64,000 nt of DNA, taken from positions 8,230,381-8,294,380 of the forward strand of contig JAKSZT010037198.1 in the NCBI GenBank assembly GCA_026826555.1, written 5' to 3'. The notes below the pieces were generated by a model. The model ran no database searches. It was not told where the DNA came from and saw only the letters and a list, made by a program, of their open reading frames with translations. The position numbers and the translations under genes are program-made. Of the stretch, positions 47,045 to 58,290 are shown one piece after another (within the stretch, counting starts at the first letter, position 1; every line of letters begins with the position of its first letter). Source of the stretch: Tolypeutes matacus (Eukaryota > Chordata > Mammalia > Cingulata > Chlamyphoridae).

Positions 47045-47581
47045 TTTTAAAGGCAATGTTTCTCTGTCTACACTTGCTCTATTCTGCCTTTACCTTTGTT
47101 AGTCTTATAGACAGGGCTTTTCCAACAGGAATAGAAGGAACAGATGGAAGTGAAAGTAAATAAAAGAGGTAACATCTGAGAATCAGGTCACTCATCTGAA
47201 GTTCATCTTTTAGTTCTCATAGCAAAGAAGTTGCCTTTCCCTTGACTTCTTGTTTTATGGTCCACTGTGGTATATGACAATTGGTAAAGGCTAAGGATCA
47301 GCTACATATGACTTCATGGCTTCTGATCATAATTAAATAAATTCACTTGAAGAATCTATTGTTATTCAATAGGAATGGGGGAAAACTTCAAAATTCAGTG
47401 ACCAAAGGAGCATAGTATATGTGACACACAGGAAGTATGTTTCTGTAGTAAGAGAAAATAGAGAATTTGTAATTAAATCATTTTCATCAATTAATAATTT
47501 AAGAGACAAGTTTAACACATCCTTTGCCTTTGAAGTCAACTAAAGTTTAACATATTAATTGCCCTGATCTGATGTGAAATA

Positions 47582-47589
47582 ATGCAAAT
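47582..47589 (+). promoter_or_regulatory. Octamer motif ATGCAAAT
   Basis: A perfect match to the POU-factor octamer. A second, in the opposite orientation, lies at 47,929-47,936. Presence of the motif is seen; function is not shown. Confidence 0.3.
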
Positions 47590-47928
47590 TTAATCCTGCA
47601 ACTGCTTTTTCCTATTTATTTTTACTGATGAGTCTTTCATGGTTCTCCAGCATGAAAATTTTCTTTCTAAAATATTTATGATTGTGCCAAATATGTGTAG
47701 ATTCCTTCAAAAGTGTCTTATTTTTCAAAGCAATTAAAAGTTAGAATGGGCTCCATTAAAATTCAGTAATAAGACTTATCATTAAATGGAAATTATCTGT
47801 GTGCTGAACACTGAAGGAATTGACAGTTATAGGTTGATGACTCTGAGCTCAGGCTAAAGCAGAATAACAAGATTTTAGTGGCTGAAACATGAGTTAAGCT
47901 GGAATTCTAAAAAGGCAGAGTGAACTTC

Positions 47929-47936
47929 ATTTGCAT
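47929..47936 (-). promoter_or_regulatory. Octamer motif (ATTTGCAT)
   Basis: The complement of ATGCAAAT, 340 bp to the right of the first octamer, in unique sequence. Confidence 0.3.
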
Positions 47937-49250
47937 ATATGAGAAATAGGATGATTTTTTAAAACATATTTTGAAATTCAGGTTGATCTAATGTGTGTGA
48001 AAAAAGGGAAGGTGTTTGGGGTTTAGAATGGAGAAAAACAAAGTGTATATATATATGTATATATATAAAATGGGCATATCTCCCACAGGATAATGTTTCT
48101 ATTTCATTAAGGCATTATTGTTGCACAGTGAAGGTGTATTAAATGGAGTAAAAGAGTAGAGAGATTGGCACCTTCTCTGGAATTAAGCTTGGGGGAATCA
48201 GAATTGAAATACTGAATGCCTTTTAATGTTCTTGTCCAAGGCCTGGACAAATGACTTACAGGACTAGCTTGAACAGGCAGAGTTTAAGTACACATTGATT
48301 TTAAGATATCTACTTATAAAATCTGTTTTCTTCCCTTACACTTCTCTTCCCTTTTAAAATGAAGCTAAGAAGGGCCCTGAGATACTATCCATGGATTCTT
48401 CATTCTGTTAATGCTATAATCCCTGGATTCCTGCTGCAACAAATTTAGGTCATTCACATTCCAGAAAGAGAATCTGTGGCCTTCACTCTGTATATGTTAT
48501 TGTGGGAACTGGGTGGAGGTGGGGGGTTGGATATAGAATACTAAGAAATAAACCAGCTCCAGGTAGGGGACTAAGTAGCTACATAAGGATGTTTCATTTT
48601 TGGATATCAAATTCAATATCTGACTAAGGAGAAATTATCCAGAGGATATATTCTGAATGTAACCTTTTTCTACTTGGCTAAGAATTCTGCCCCATGGTCT
48701 GCCCCAAATTCTCTGGTTTTATTGCTGGTGCACTGGGCTGGATATCTGGTACAGTATCAAGGCTGGTTAGATGCTTCACACTCCTTTCCCTGTGTCCAAC
48801 CTGACCTTGGCCTTTTCAGACAGGTGGCATCTTCTGAGGATAAGCCACTACCGAGTGCTGGCTGGAACCTAAGGAGACACCAGCCAGGGGGAGAATGCCA
48901 AGCTCCTTCTCTCTTCCTTTGAAAAGCTCCACCCTTTCTCAGATGTGGGACAAGTAAAATAAGAGAATATTTCCCATCCATCGATGCCTTAGAAAGGTTC
49001 ACCCCAGCAGAGTATTGCGCTCAAGAAGAAGTGAAGCTGAACTCTACCTGCAACCCATCTGGTGGCTCCCTGGCTACGTTGCTATGGCCTGGTGTTTGCA
49101 GCTCAGCATACACTCATCTGTGCTGGGAGCTGCCATAAGCTTCCATGACCTGAGGAACCTCACTTGATTGTCACTTGCTAACACCTAAATCTTAAAGTGG
49201 TCCATCTAGAACATATTAGTTAAAAACAGACAACAAAAGCAAAATTAAAA

Positions 49251-49274
49251 CACACACACACACACACACACACA
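49251..49274. repeat. (CA)n microsatellite
   Basis: Twelve CA units. Confidence 0.95.
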
Positions 49275-51075
49275 AAACCCAAGTTACATGGCACAATATA
49301 GGCTGCTAAAACCAAAGGTCTAGAAACACTCTTGGTCCACAGATGATGTCTCAATCTCCAGGTGTTATTTCACTACAAAAATTCCATTTTTCATCTATTT
49401 CACATGGTACTTGATCCTGGATTAGAAGGTCAGTATCTAACAGCCCCTTTCCCCATTCAGTTCAGACAAAGGAGTTAGGGAGAAAGAGAGCAAAACACCA
49501 ACTTGTTACTTATAAAAATTTTGAAGAATATGACTTAATTGTGTGACAACAGTGGTCCCTTTAAGGGTTGGAAAAGCAGACACGACGCGTGCTTCCTGTA
49601 GTTAGGCTGGCCCAGTCTAGGTTTTATTCCAATCCTCTAAGTTACTCTTCCAAGAGTGCTCCACTAACAGAGGTGCCATAGGAGGAGAACAGGAACCTGC
49701 GAGAGGAGGTTCCCTCCGACAAAGGAGATAAGAGGAGAATACAGTTGCCAATTATACCTCCACCATGTGAGTAACCCCATAAAAACAATCTTGGCAGCCT
49801 TAGTGCCCAGGAAGAAAGATTATGGGCATGCATTCGCTCTTGGAGGGTAGGAGACACAGTACGGGTAGGGAAACTGCAGAAGCATGCTTAGCAGAAACAT
49901 GGCAAGAGAATAAGAGAAAAGTTGCAGAGGTGAGACAGACGAGGCAAGACATTTTAATTCTATTTTCACAGTATAAGCTCTCTATCTTCTGCCGTTCTTC
50001 CCTTAATTAGCTCATCTCAACTTGTCTATTAAATCCCATTTAATATTTTATCAAACATCTCTTTTAAATCCCTTTTTTTGCGGATGCTAAGGAGTAGCCT
50101 GAAGAAGATAGTTTCTTTGAATAGGACCATAACTTTATTCTGAAATCAGGTAAAAATTTATTTTCCTGCCCAGGAATAGAGAAAAAAATGGTTTTCTATT
50201 CATGGAAAAACATCCATCCCTGTGTTTATTACACTCTCATGAAAAGAAGTACAAAATATCTTTAATGTATAAATGTTACAACATATAGACATCCAAATGT
50301 TATAACTTATAAACATATTATTAGGAAAGAGATGTTACTTTTCAATTATGTGACAGTCTTTTAGACAACACACACTCACACATAGAATTTTAGTCCCCCT
50401 TACAATCCTTAGTTAGCTAGCTGTCAGGAAAAGACATGATTCTAGAATTATGAATTATGCAAATTTCGTATGTTAAAAATTCATCTAAAGTGAGAGTAAG
50501 GAGGTGAGCAAAGTAGAATGTTAATCATTTTTAAAGGTAATCTCTTTATTTTAAAATAATGACCCTCATTGTCAGGCCCTGCCTGTATCTTGGTCTCTGT
50601 TCCTCTGCACTTCCCACAAATGGAAACGTCTGGCCTCAGACTTTAGTATATCACTTAAACCAAACCTTTGTGACTTAAAATTGAGGTGCCCATGTGGGGA
50701 CTGACACTGATTGCTGAACTGCTGGGCTGTTCCCTTTACCTCTCTATCTCGGCCGAGGACCCAGCTTCTGATGGTAGGGCTTGCTTTCGCTTGCTCAGCT
50801 TCCTGCTTAGAACAATTCACATACCCTTTAAGCCTTGTCTTTGGTCTAATTTTAAACATGAGAACGCCTCTTAGTTTCAGGCACTGCTGTGAGGATTAAA
50901 CGAGGTCTAATGCATGTGACACCACCCAGGCTGTGGATAATGAGTGTAAGCCCTGCTACCCTTGCTTCTGAGCTTAGTGTATTTACTGGGGAAGCCCAGA
51001 TATGGTACTTATTATCCAAAGGATCTGAGCTATTTGGTCACAAAAATGTTCAGTCATCTCCTAGAGCATTTAGTA

Positions 51076-51095
51076 TCTCCTACAAATGTAGGAGA
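51076..51095. repeat. Short perfect hairpin
   Basis: TCTCCTACA and TGTAGGAGA form a 9-bp perfect stem around an AA loop. It sits in unique sequence. No function is implied. Confidence 0.8.
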
Positions 51096-51274
51096 CGTCC
51101 CAGTCAGATGCATTGTAGCCCTTTCTAACGCTAGCACAGTTTGGCTGTTCTTTTGAATGAGAAGATTATGGTTACAAACAAGTGCTGGTACATACAAACA
51201 AAATATGCGTTTTGCTAACCTTTGTTTCCTGTCTTTTCATCTCTTAACCAGTTTCCTGATACCACCCCCCCTCT

Positions 51275-51684
51275 TTTAAGATTTATTTATTTATTCCCTC
51301 CCCCCCCAGCTGTTTTTGCCCTTGTTGTCTGCTCTCTATGTCCATTCGCTATGTGTTCTTCTGTGTCTACTTGTCTTCTCTTTAGGCAGCACTGGGAACT
51401 GATCCTGGCACCTTCCAAGTGGGAGAGAGATGTTCAATCTCTTGTGTCACCTCAGCTCCCTGGTCTGCTGTGTCTCTTATTGTCTCTCCTCTGTGTCTCT
51501 TTTTGTTGTGTCATCTTGCTGCATCAGCTCTCTGCTCAGGCCATCACTCCTGCATAGGCCAGCACTCCTGCGTGGGCCAGCTTGCCACAAGGGCCAGCTT
51601 GTCTTTACCAGGAGGCCCCGGGAATCGAACCCTGGACCTCCTCTACAGTAGATGGGAGCCCAATCACTTGAGCCACGTCTGCTT
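51275..51684 (-). mobile_element. Dimeric DAS-type SINE
   Basis: A minus-strand SINE of about 410 bp, with a tRNA-like unit near 51,385-51,455 (GCAGCACTGGGAACTGATCC) and a second near 51,610-51,684 (GAGGCCCCGGGAATCGAACC). A run of CTCCTGCATAGGCCAGCA-type units lies between them. An 8-bp flanking match, CCCCTCTT (51,267-51,274 and 51,685-51,692), partly overlaps the SINE's own end. Confidence 0.8.
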
Positions 51685-51749
51685 CCCCTCTTCTTTCTTC
51701 TTTTGCCTTACCTGTTATGACATATTCTAGGAGGGTAAACACACACCCC

Positions 51750-51930
51750 ATGGTTAATTTTATCAACTCTGACACTTACTCACTGGCTGTGTGCCTTTCA
51801 CCAAGTTTTTTATCCTCTGTGAATCTCAGGCAACTCATTTGAAAATACAAATAATAGTCTATAACTCAAAGAGTGAGTGAAGATAAAATGAGATGATAAA
51901 TTTGAAGCAGGAATTTTGAAAAATTTTTTT
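51750..51930 (+). mobile_element. MIR SINE
   Basis: Plus-strand MIR: ACTCACTGGCTGTGTGCCTT, ATCCTCTGTGAATCTCAGG and GATAAAATGAGATGATAAAT. Confidence 0.7.
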
Positions 51931-52001
51931 GACTGAATACCCCCTTAAACTGAAAAAACTAAAAAATCATTCGGTACTTCAAAAAGGTTTTAATTGTATA
52001 G

Positions 52002-52683
52002 TATGGCAGTTTGAGATATTTTATGAATTCCAAAAAGAGAACGATTCGTTTGTAAACTAGTCTATTCCTCTGAGTGTTATACCCTTGGATTGCATTAAAT
52101 TCAGCTGAGGTGTCTTTGATTAGATGACCTGGTAAGATTAAGGCTTTCCATTTGACTATGTCAGTGGGTGTGACTCAGGCCGAGACCCCGCTCGCTTGCT
52201 GGGTCTGATATAAATGGACACTCACTCAGCCAGACATCAGGGAAGACAGAGCTCTGTCATTTTTGATTCTGCCATGTGACAGAAAGGAGAAATTTCAAGT
52301 AGCTGAGGTCCTGGGAAGTGATGAGCCATTTTGCCTGCAGCTTACAGCTGACCTTGGGAAGAGAGTGGGACAACCGAGACTGATATAGGAAGCCCTGAGA
52401 GACAAGCCCTATGCCAGACTGCAGCTGAGATTGGGAAGAAGTGGAGCAGCTGAGCCTGAGAGAAGAAGCCCAGAGGGGAAGGCTGAAACCTTGCAGAGAT
52501 CTCCTGCCATCTTGCTTCAACACGTGGCAGCTGACTGGTGAGAAAGCACCTCTTATGGTACCTTGAGTTGGACTTTCCACTGCCTTGGGACTGTAAGCTT
52601 TTACCCCAAATAAATACCCTTTATAACAGCCAATAGATTTCTAGTACTTTGCATCAGCAGCCCTTTGACGAACCAAGATACCA
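52002..52683 (+). mobile_element. Solo MaLR-like LTR, long subtype (copy 3)
   Basis: A 682-bp LTR that begins TATGGCAGTTTGAG and ends near AAGATACCA. TATAAA lies at 52,209-52,214 and AATAAA at 52,609-52,614. A candidate 5-bp duplication with one mismatch (TATAG at 51,997-52,001, TATAC at 52,684-52,688) flanks it. It pairs best with the minus-strand copy at 61,460. Confidence 0.8.
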
Positions 52684-52704
52684 TATACCACACTATTATT
52701 ATTA

Positions 52705-52895
52705 TTATTATTATTATTTTTTAAAGATTTTATTTATTTATTCATTTATCCTCCCCTTGCTGCTCGCGCTCGCCGGGTCAGCCAACCATGCCGCGCGGGC
52801 GGGCCCGCCCTCACCAGGAGGCCCCGGGAACCGAACCCGGGGCCTCCCACATGGTAAACGGGAGCCCCACCGACTGAGCCACAGCCTCTTCCCAA
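52705..52895 (-). mobile_element. Short DAS-type SINE with 16-bp TSD
   Basis: A minus-strand SINE with an (ATT)n-T tail complement, GC-rich body (GCCGCGCGGGCGGGCCCGC) and one tRNA-like unit (AGGAGGCCCCGGGAACCGAA, CTGAGCCACAGCC). A 16-bp duplication, CACACTATTATTATTA (52,689-52,704 and 52,896-52,911), flanks it. The CpG-rich body suggests that it is young. Confidence 0.88.
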
Positions 52896-53087
52896 CACAC
52901 TATTATTATTAACACCTTGCATTGGTGTGATGCATTTGTTAGAATTGACTAAAACACATTTTTATAATTAGACCATTAAATATAATACATTGTTTAACTT
53001 AGTGTTCACTGTTGTGCTGTAAAGTTCCATGGATTAAAAAAAAATATTCTAGTACCACACATACAAACCTAACATTTCCCTCTTTAG

Positions 53088-53240
53088 CCACATTCAGACA
53101 TATAGGGAGCTAAGGTTTAAAATGTACCGAGTTTCTGTCTGGAACAGTGGAAATATTTTGCTAATGAATGGTGGTGATGATAGCATAGCACTGTGAACAT
53201 AATTAATAGCATTAAAATATATATCTGCAAGCCATTTTAC
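53088..53240 (+). mobile_element. L1 3' UTR fragment
   Basis: Plus-strand blocks: GGGAGCTAAGGTTTAAAATG, GAGTTTCTGTCTGGAACAGT and ATGGTGGTGATGATAGCATA match the pattern of an L1 3' UTR. Confidence 0.65.
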
Positions 53241-54062
53241 TGTTTGGCTTTCTAGAAGATAGCTGGATTCTCATAATATATGCTTCTACATTTGATCTGT
53301 TGTAATATGTTGATTTGGTTGAAATATATGAAGAGAATGTGGCCTCACACAGATATGTAGTTGGAAAAGTGAGGAATAGTCTTATAGCCTTTCCAGATAA
53401 TTGTAGATATTCTCCTTTGATTTTCTAGTCAAACTCAATAAGTGGTAGTTTCTAAAAGGTTAGTTTCAATCTGGAATCTTAAACCATATCAAGAAGCAGT
53501 TTGTACTTTATAACATTAAAATCCATTGGTTTTGCTTGTACTTTGGGTCTTTCACCCAGGTACAATTTTGTATAACATTGTGCATGGGTCATTTGGAAAA
53601 TATTGGCTTACTGAATTATGTGGGTCTTCCAAATGTTGACACATTTTATTATAGGATATCAAAAAATCGCATTTGTTAAACTCACCAAGAATCTGATCAG
53701 AGAAGTGTTTAAGTATTGGAAAGCTATCCAGTTTGTGGTGGTAGATACAAGGTTTCCAAAATCTTCATTTCAAATTTTATCAGTGGCCACAAATATTGTG
53801 TAAAGTGGCAAGTTCAATTTGTTTACTTTAATGAAAATATTTGCCAAATCCCATGTATGAAAACCTTTGTTTGTCTTTCAGCTTTTTTCTTTCAAGTAAA
53901 AATGGTGTTCCATGAAATAATTGGCAAGTTCAGCTTGCAACTCAATCACATAAGTGCTTTTCCTGGAGACAACCATCATACTTCAGTATGTGGCAAATGT
54001 GTTTTATGAGTATCTCCTTTTTTATCAGACAAATAATAAAAAGACATGTATTCAAGGGGAAT
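53241..54062. other. Unique sequence
   Basis: About 820 bp, AT-rich. Plus-strand frames of 61 and 97 codons (53,618-54,009) have no family features. Confidence 0.4.
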
Positions 54063-54500
54063 TGTGGTAGTTTGAAACTGTATGTATCCCCTAAAATCAT
54101 GTTCTTAAAGTTAATCCGTTCCCGTGGGTGTAAACCTAATGTAAGTAGATTTTCATAAGGTTACTTCAGTTAAGGCATGGCCCAGAGTGGGTCTTAATCC
54201 TCTTACTGGAGTTCTTTGTAAGAGAATGAAATTCATACACACACAGTGAAGCCACAGAAGCAAGAAGCTGAAATCAACAAAACCCAGAAGAGAAGGGAGA
54301 GACCAGCAGATGCCACCATTTGCCTTGCCATGTGGCAGAGGAGTCAAGTTTCACCAGCAGCTGATCTTTGGGAAGAAAGCATTGCCTTGATCTGGACATT
54401 CTCATGGCCTCAAAACTGTAAGCTTGTAAGCTAATAAGTTTCTATTGTTAAAAGCCAACCATTTCATTGTATATTTTGTATCATCAGCACAAATATCAAT
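54063..54500 (+). mobile_element. MaLR-like LTR, short subtype (copy 4)
   Basis: It begins TGTGGTAGTTTGAAACTG with an intact TG start, then TGTATCCCCTAAAATCATG, GGTCTTAATCCTCTTACTGG and AAAAGCCAACCATTTC. The expected AATAAA reads AATAAG at about 54,434. The 3' end is degraded, so no TSD can be read. Confidence 0.75.
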
Positions 54501-54939
54501 ATAGTGGAGAAGACAAATAATTTCTTAGCATTATTATGAAAGTAGTTTTGACTTTGCAGAACCCCTGAAAGGGTCTTGAGGATCCCAGGAGTTATTGAAC
54601 CTTACTTTGACTGCTGATATATGCTTTCAGTATTACATGACCTGGATACAGAGTAGGCATTCAGTAAGAAGCATCAATTCCATTATTTTCATGTATTACA
54701 CATTTTAAATGTGTGTGTGTGTGTGTGTGTGTTTGAATCTATGGTGTGGGGTGTTGAGTTACTTATACTCTTCAGTTCATTGTATATTATCATCACAGGT
54801 CTATCAGAAAGGACCTCACTCCAAGTTTCTAAATGTTAATAATTTCAACCTCTTCCCTTTGTTCTCTGGTCCTAGGAGTGGTAGCTGCTTCCTGTAGTTA
54901 TACCTTCTGTAATAAACTTAGTGCTCCCTTTGTGCCTTT
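54501..54939. other. Unique sequence with a (GT)n run
   Basis: No gene is recognised. A (GT)n microsatellite occupies 54,711-54,732. Confidence 0.5.
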
Positions 54940-55400
54940 TCAGTTTTCCAATACTTGGTGTGTAAACAAACCACCCAAATGAGAACAAACAGAGGCTATT
55001 TATTCATAGCTTGCTAAAGCAAGGGAGTCAGCCATCATTTAGATTTGGCAGAGCCTCAAAGGCAGGCATGGGAATGGGAAAGATTTATAGTGAAAACAAA
55101 GAAAGGTATCAGGTATGTCCCTACTGGAGGTTGTTAGCTTATGGAATCTGGGGTGAGTTAACTAGAAGCATCTTTTGTGAATAGTTTGGGTAGTCTATTT
55201 GGCTTTCTCTGACTGGTCCTGAGTTGGAAGCAGAGGCAAAAAAGAGGGAAGTTGGCAGTTATTGACCAAATCCTGACTATTCTGGGCTGATTGCTGCAGA
55301 GATTGTAGATCAGAGTTCTGTTGTCATATATGGTCTGGCTGTTGTCCATTTGTATATTCAAAATCTCACTGCTTAACAATTCCCTATATTAAATTCTCTC
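54940..55400. mobile_element. Possible ancient LTR-like repeat
   Basis: The order of blocks (AGAGGCTATTTATTCATAGC, GTCAGCCATCATTTAGATTT, CTCTGACTGGTCCTGAGTTG, TTATTGACCAAATCCTGAC) is familiar to me from mammalian interspersed repeats, but I cannot name it or define its ends. Confidence 0.35.
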
Positions 55401-55617
55401 TGATAAATTAATGGGTATGACCACTGTTGTTTGAGGAGACTCAAAAAAATCACTGAGTAGTGTGCCCAAAGTTAACTGTCCTCATATAGTTAACTTAAGG
55501 ATTGCTTATAATATAACAAAATAACTGGGTATATTATTGGATGAACACTTAAATTATCATAGTTCACCACAAAGATGAAATATGAGAGAGGACAAAGGAA
55601 GAAGGTGCAATGCTAGG

Positions 55618-55720
55618 ATAACCAACCATTCTGAGTTTCCCACTGGGATTTCTGGGGATATGGAACTTTTAGTGCTAAAACTAGGATAGTACCCGTCAAA
55701 CTGGGACAGTTGACCACCCC
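55618..55720. mobile_element. Possible short DNA-transposon remnant
   Basis: ACCAACCATTCTGAGTTTC at the left is nearly inverted in AAACTGGGACAGTTGACC at the right, with AGTGCTAAAACTAGGATAG between. This resembles a MITE with terminal inverted repeats; the family is not named. Confidence 0.4.
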
Positions 55721-55848
55721 CTCACAGTATACAAAGTTGTACTTTATTAACAATCATTTTATTTTCTACCCCAATAATATAATACACTCCAATAAATGAG
55801 ACCAGTATTTGGTCTCTGATTTTACACTGCAATCAGAAATCAAAATAT

Positions 55849-55993
55849 GTAATGTAAACTATAGACCATTGTTAGTAACAATGCGTCAATAATTGCTCAT
55901 CAACTGTAACAAATATACCACACTAATGTAAGATGTTATTAATAGGGAAAAATGTGAGGGGTGTGTGTGGTATATGTGAATCCCCTATATTTC
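55849..55993 (+). mobile_element. Retroposon tail fragment, plus strand
   Basis: AATGTAAACTATAGACCATT and TACCACACTAATGTAAGATG, ending TGTGAATCCCCTATATTT, match the 3' part of copy D in sense orientation. The A-tail is missing. It is an inverted partner of 56,140-56,305. Confidence 0.7.
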
Positions 55994-56105
55994 ATCACCA
56001 TCACCCCTGTCTATTGCCAAACCTCTGCCATCTACCCTGCAAGAGCCATCCCCAAGATTACAAGCTCCCCCAAGGCCCCATTCTGTTTCAGGCAGCTTGT
56101 TTGGA

Positions 56106-58290
56106 AGTAATAACTTTATTTTTAAAGAAGTTTTAGATTGCAGAAAAAGTACATAGAAAATCTAAAGGATTCCCATATACCTCACCCCCTCCCCTCTCAC
56201 ATTTTCCCCTATTAATAACATCTTAAATTAGTGTGGTACATTTGTTACAATTGATGAATAAATATTGAAGCATTGCTATTAACCATGGCCTATAGTTTAC
56301 ATTATGGTTTACATTTTGCACCACACAATTTTACAGGTTTTGACAAAATGTATAATGGCCTGTATCTGTCATTGCAGTATCACACAGAACAATTCTAATG
56401 TCCCCAAAAAGTACCATGTGACACCTATTATTTTCTCTCCCTCCCCTCAGAACCTATGGTGACCACTGTCTTTATATCAATGTTACAAGTTCTTCTATTA
56501 CTATAATAATAATAATAAGTCTACTTTGGTCCTTAGCTGTACTCCACACCATATGTCCATCCATCCCTTAATCCTGAGGACCTTGGGATGGTGATGCCCA
56601 CCCTGCTTCCCATTGAGAGGGAGTTCAGATCCCATGGGGCAGATGGATGGAACTGTCTTGCTTGCAGTTGTAGATACTCTCTGTTTTTTGCTAGTTGTCC
56701 TGGTTGAGTCTGATGAACTGGAGAGAAGGTGTTGGCTGTAACTCTGCTGAGATTCAGGGCTCAACTGGCATATGAACAGACTGAAGATTTAAGTCTCTGG
56801 AGTATATATTTAATGGGTATAGTGCTAATTATAGGTTCAAACAGAAGGGGTAGAAGAATCATGTATAGGGAAATTATAAATGGATCTAACTCTGTTACAC
56901 TGGGGAAATTAGATTATCATATATTCCAAGGTAAGCCCCATTGACAGAGTGCTGATTTCATGGGGTTGTCTGCCCTGCCTATAGTGTTCAGATGTCTCTA
57001 GAGTCCCCAAGAGTACCCCTGTTTGAGGCTTTATTTACTGTGGCAGTTAGTGAGATCCTCCTGAGATATGCATAAGCATTACCTCTGGAATGACCTCCCA
57101 ACTCACTTTGAAACTTCTTAGCCATAAAAACCCTTTTGTATTTAATGTTTTCCCCTTTTGGTCAAGGTCCAAATGCTTCGCTGGTTGGCACTTGGTATTA
57201 ATCCCTTAGTGCCAGGGAGGCCCATCCCCTGGAGTCATGTCCCATGTTGGGGTGGGAACGGGGGAGGGAGACAGTGAGTTTATTTGCTGAGTTTAGAGCA
57301 GGGCTTCTTAACCAGGGGTCCACAGACAAGGGGTCTGTGGAAAGATTTCAGGGGGTCCATGAGCTTGGATTGAAAAAAATCAACTTATTATCTTTATTTT
57401 CTCTGACCTCTAACTGAAATCTAGCATTTCCTTCACTTATGAATTATGTAATAAATTACAGTAGTATTAATTTCATATCACATTACAGTTGTTACATATC
57501 TCAAAAAATTGTTTATGCTCATCCATACTTTGAAATTATGGTAGTTGTTAGAAATGATGCTAGTTAAGTATCATAAAACTATCTGCCACTACATTCTGAG
57601 AAGGGGTCCATGGTTTTCACCCGACTGGCAAAGGGGTCCATGGAACAAAACAGGTTAAGAACCCCTGACTTAGAGAGAGGCTGCATTTGAGTAACAAGGA
57701 GATTTTCAGGAGGTAACTCTTAGGCAATAGATATTATTAAGCTAAGTTTCAGTTTTACAAGCGTAAGGTTCATAAGTATAAGCATTAATATCAAGGGCTT
57801 GGTATATTGGTCTGTTTTCTTTTATTAGGTACTGCCTATGAACTCCAGAGATTCTTGCCACTCTAATAGAGAATGTAATAGTCCTCTACTAGAGGACTCC
57901 TCAGGATGGGACTTTAATATTTTGTTGGTTATTGTGTGGGTCTCCACCCACTGAGATAATACCCTATGACCACATGAACACATTCATATTTCATGGAGGC
58001 ATGCCCCAGGTGCACCCTTCCTCACGTTCCCCCACCACTAACACCCTGAATCAGTGGTCCTCCCCTGCCATAGTTGCCCAAAGAACACTACCACAATTGT
58101 ATTTTCAACCACAGTCCTCTACTTCCACAGAGTTCACCTGTTCCTTCCTCCAGCCCTCCTACCAGCTCTATGGATAGCCCAACCCATCCCCCCAACCCGG
58201 CTCACACTCACACTCCAGCATTGCCGACCCCACTCACATTGCTGCAACACAATCACCCCTGTTCACTGCCAAATCTCCCCCTTATCAGAT
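56106..58290 (-). mobile_element. Long retroposon copy (C), split by a hAT element
   Basis: A minus-strand member of the family at 11,692 and 36,755, and the longest in the window. The 3' end is at the low side (AAGGATTCCCATATACC). It continues through GGATGGTGATGCCCACCC and TTGTCCTGGTTGAGTC to about 1.9 kb of sequence not present in the other copies (GTCATGTCCCATGTTGGGG near 57,235). The upper boundary is approximate. The hAT element at 57,299-57,667 lies within it. No long open frame; the longest is 93 codons. Confidence 0.65.
57299..57667. mobile_element. hAT-type MITE with terminal inverted repeats
   Basis: A 369-bp element bounded by CAGGGCTTCTTAACC and GGTTAAGAACCCCTG, near-perfect inverted repeats of about 15 bp. 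The flanks GTTTAGAG (57,291-57,298) and ACTTAGAG (57,668-57,675) form an 8-bp duplication with two mismatches, the length used by hAT transposases. GGGGTCCATGG-type blocks occur at both ends. No transposase is encoded. Confidence 0.85.

Larger units (their letters stand above)
47045..51266. other. Repeat-poor island 2
   Basis: About 4.2 kb without a confident transposable element, apart from a (CA)n run at 49,251-49,274 and a MIR-like 3' piece near 50,880-50,935. It holds two octamer motifs (47,582 and 47,929) and a 20-bp hairpin (51,076). Open frames up to 95 codons show no domain I recognise. It could be conserved noncoding DNA. Confidence 0.45.

Noticed and set aside
52739..52860. A short CpG-rich stretch resembling a CpG island
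   Set aside because: The CpG content belongs to the body of a young SINE and is well under island length.
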